A program made the position numbers and the translations under genes. A DNA stretch of 8,461 nucleotides from Planctomycetota bacterium. Lineage in GTDB: Bacteria > Planctomycetota > Phycisphaerae > UBA1845 > CAIVHJ01. The stretch lies in NCBI GenBank assembly GCA_022565195.1, contig JADFJZ010000036.1, positions 1-8,461 on the forward strand, in the 5' to 3' direction. The notes beneath the pieces were generated by a model. That model saw only the letters and a program-made list of their open reading frames with translations, ran no database searches and was not told where the DNA came from. Shown piece by piece: positions 6,576 to 8,461 of the stretch; within the stretch, counting starts at the first letter, position 1; every line of letters begins with the position of its first letter.

Positions 6576-7964
6576 ATGGAGCATCAATCCAACCGAATCA
6601 CCGATAGGATCGTGCGGGTCGCCTGCTTGCTCGCGTGGGTCGGCGGGCTGGCGGTGTTGTGGCTGCCCGAGGTGTCGGGCATGCGTCATCTTCTGGCGAA
6701 CGCTGCCGCTACCTATTTGCTGCTGTGGGGGATCGTGTTCATTGCATCGCGCCAGCCACGGGCCGTCATCGGCCGGCGGTTTGTGCTCATGACTGGATCG
6801 CTCGCCGTGGTCCTGGGTCTGCTGGAAGCGCCGGCCATGCTGGGCTTGGTTGACTATCGACTTGTCCTTGCAGACCCGAACTTTGATCGCAAGAACCCGT
6901 GGCGGGCGCATCCGCTGAACAGGCCCGACCCCGAGTTGATCCAGATCTTCGCGCCGCACCATCGCCTGGCCGGCACTCAGAGCGGTGGCGACATTGCCCG
7001 CATTTGGAACTTGCCGCCGCTTGGCGAGTATCGCTACGACTACCGCACGGATCAGCACGGCTTCCGCAATGAGACAGACCTCACCCGCGCGGACATCATC
7101 GTGCTTGGTGACTCGATCGTGTGGGCGCCGTTCGTGCAGGCGAACGAAACAATCACGGCGCGGTTGCAACAGTCGCGGGGGCTCACGGTGGCCAACCTCG
7201 CCCAGCGCGGCTACGGCCCGCAGCAGGAGCTGGCGGTCTTGAAGCGATTCGGCTTACCGCTTCGGCCGAAGGTTTGTATCTGGACTTTCTTCGAGGGCAA
7301 CGACTTCGGCGACATGCGGCGCTACGATCACGCGAGGGCCAACTGGGCCGCCCACGTCAAGTCGCTCCATTCGTTCGGCAAGCGGAGCTTCACGCGCAGC
7401 GCTCTGACGCTCGCCAAGGAACTCGTCAGGCCATACGCCGGCAAGTCCGTCGCATATGAAGACGTCGCCGCCACGTTCCGCCCCGCCACCGGCGAGGCCC
7501 GGCCGATGTACTTCTTCTATGGCTGCGAGGATGAAGTCCCGTGCGGAACGGACTGTCTGGACGATCTCCGCGCGACGCTGACTGAAGCGCACGCGGTGTG
7601 CAGGGATGCAGGAATTCAGCTTGTCTTCGTGTTCGTGCCGACAAAGTACCGCGTCTATGGCCGGTTCTGCGAGATCGATTCGGGCTTGCGCCGGCGTCTT
7701 GGGCAGCCCGGCGATCTGCCGCATCGGCTGGGGAAGATGATCGCCGGCATCTCAAGGGATGTCGCGTATGTTGACTTGACCGGCCCGTTCGTGGCCCAGG
7801 CCGAGCACGGCGCGATGCTCTATTGGCCGGACGACACACACTGGTCCGCCGATGGCCACCGCCTCGCCGCCGAAGTCGTCAGCAGTTACCTCGGCGACGA
7901 GCACGCCGCCCCAGCGAAGCAGATCCGCCTGAGCGGCGGACCGGCCCTGGAGGGCGAAGAGTAG
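6576..7964 (+). CDS. Membrane-anchored SGNH hydrolase / AlgX-AlgJ-like protein
   Basis: Residues are numbered from the GTG at 6573; subtract one for the preferred ATG at 6576 (462 aa). Three hydrophobic segments lie at about 14-31, 42-58 and 70-93, followed by a large soluble domain, probably periplasmic. SGNH blocks are visible: GDS with nucleophile Ser181 (block I, preceded by DQHGFRNE), NLAQRGYGPQQEL at about 208-220 with the block II glycine, FFEGNDF with Asn243 (block III), and PDDTHWSADGH with Asp420/Asp421 and His423 (block V). The DTHW form recalls AlgJ/AlgX-type domains, which handle O-acetyl groups on exopolysaccharides. No MBOAT acyltransferase, the usual partner, is in the window, so the substrate is open. 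Cysteines 318, 324 and 328 cluster in the soluble domain. A weak GGGA at 6564-6567 sits 8 bases before the ATG. The gene converges on the dioxygenase-like gene. Confidence 0.82.
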   Translation: MEHQSNRITDRIVRVACLLAWVGGLAVLWLPEVSGMRHLLANAAATYLLLWGIVFIASRQPRAVIGRRFVLMTGSLAVVLGLLEAPAMLGLVDYRLVLADPNFDRKNPWRAHPLNRPDPELIQIFAPHHRLAGTQSGGDIARIWNLPPLGEYRYDYRTDQHGFRNETDLTRADIIVLGDSIVWAPFVQANETITARLQQSRGLTVANLAQRGYGPQQELAVLKRFGLPLRPKVCIWTFFEGNDFGDMRRYDHARANWAAHVKSLHSFGKRSFTRSALTLAKELVRPYAGKSVAYEDVAATFRPATGEARPMYFFYGCEDEVPCGTDCLDDLRATLTEAHAVCRDAGIQLVFVFVPTKYRVYGRFCEIDSGLRRRLGQPGDLPHRLGKMIAGISRDVAYVDLTGPFVAQAEHGAMLYWPDDTHWSADGHRLAAEVVSSYLGDEHAAPAKQIRLSGGPALEGEE

Positions 7965-8030
7965 ATCACGCCTCCGGATCGCATTCACCACACCACGCGC
8001 CGCGGAGCACTGGACCGGTCGCTTGCGCTC

Positions 8031-8063
8031 CCGGCTCCGATTGGGCCGCATGATCGGAGACGG
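8031..8063. terminator. Candidate bidirectional terminator hairpin
   Basis: CCGGCTCCGAT (8031-8041) and ATCGGAGACGG (8053-8063) pair at 10 of 11 positions around an 11-base loop. The hairpin lies between the stops of two converging genes (7964 and 8087), where a shared terminator is expected. Neither side has a clear T tract, so intrinsic termination is uncertain. Confidence 0.4.
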
Positions 8064-8086
8064 CGACATACTCACGCCGCGGCGCA

Positions 8087-8461
8087 TCACTCCGCGCCCA
8101 GCACCATCCGCTGCCATGGCGCCTGATCTTCACGGGCCATCTTGCGGAACGGCGCGCCGGAGCGAAACCTCAACGGCAGTCGGAAGGCGGACGGTCGCAA
8201 GTATTGAAACAGAGCGACGAGTCTCGGCCCAGCCCCTTCGGCGATGCGGCTGCCGCAATGGAAGCATCTGCTGGTGTCCACAAGGTAAACCGTGCCGGCC
8301 GGGCCAGTGAAGCGATGCTCGTGCTCGGCAAAGCCATGATCCGCCATTTGCTCATCGGAAACATAGTACTTGTTCCCTCGGCGATCATAGTCGTACTTGA
8401 GGGCGCGTCGAATCACCCGCGACTTGGCCGCTTCCACCATCATCAGCGGCCCGTCGTTCGG
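8087..8461 (-). CDS. Partial phytanoyl-CoA dioxygenase-like protein (C-terminal part)
   Basis: The frame is open through the right edge, and 124 C-terminal residues are visible. An ATG pair at 8443/8440 is not a credible start: the six codons before it read PNDGPL, which runs into MMVEAAKS as the NGPLxVVP-type strand of Fe(II)/2-oxoglutarate oxygenases. Further on, GPAGTVYLVDTSRCFHCGSR (residues 53-72) has the family pattern in which His68 would be the distal iron ligand and Arg72 a candidate 2-oxoglutarate contact. ALFQYLRPSAF then follows as a closing strand. The proximal HxD iron motif would lie outside the window, so activity cannot be judged. Such enzymes hydroxylate small molecules or lipids in the cytoplasm. 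The fold assignment is fairly good; the substrate is unknown. Confidence 0.62.
   Translation of the reverse strand, partial: PNDGPLMMVEAAKSRVIRRALKYDYDRRGNKYYVSDEQMADHGFAEHEHRFTGPAGTVYLVDTSRCFHCGSRIAEGAGPRLVALFQYLRPSAFRLPLRFRSGAPFRKMAREDQAPWQRMVLGAE

Noticed and set aside
6306..7169. A 287-codon minus-strand frame over the palindromic repeat and the first half of the SGNH gene.
   Set aside because: It lies opposite the conserved GDS region, runs through the repeat element, and has low-complexity composition with no motif.
8087..8443. Complete small protein starting at the ATG at 8443.
   Set aside because: The codons upstream of that ATG continue a family-typical NDGPL strand to the window edge, so the gene is truncated by the window rather than complete.

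Overview
The window reads as an ordinary chromosomal segment of a GC-rich, Gram-negative-type bacterium. It most resembles Planctomycetota (PVC group). The pointers are an unusual GyrA quinolone-pocket sequence (HPHGEQVIYP), a secreted lamin-tail-domain protein, a three-helix membrane-anchored SGNH protein with a GFRN...GDS block, and an intergenic palindrome built from ACRAAGAC units. The lineage call rests on recall of such sequences and is an inference. No RNA gene, phage gene, transposase or CRISPR array was recognised.

Layout: positions 1-1806 (+) encode a TolC-type outer membrane efflux protein whose start probably lies left of the window. It converges, 29 bases apart, with a secreted lamin-tail-domain protein (1836-2747, -). 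Upstream of that gene on the same strand is gyrA (2855-5440, -), the DNA gyrase A subunit. Divergent from gyrA across a 153-base promoter region is a HAD hydrolase of the haloacid-dehalogenase type (5594-6271, +). A 304-base gap follows, holding an imperfect 154-base palindrome (6301-6454) and several small hairpins. Then comes a membrane-anchored SGNH/AlgX-like protein (6576-7964, +). It converges on a partial phytanoyl-CoA-dioxygenase-like gene (8087-8461, -) that enters from the right edge; a GC-rich hairpin at 8031-8063 lies between the two.

The genes do not form a visible pathway. gyrA is a housekeeping gene. The TolC, lamin-tail and SGNH proteins are envelope or secreted proteins. The HAD and dioxygenase-like proteins are probable small-molecule enzymes. 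Orientation changes at nearly every junction, so only gyrA and the lamin-tail gene could share a transcript. I see no convincing new multi-gene system. The best leads are the natural Gln83/Pro87 replacement in the GyrA quinolone pocket and the palindromic repeat element at 6301-6454.
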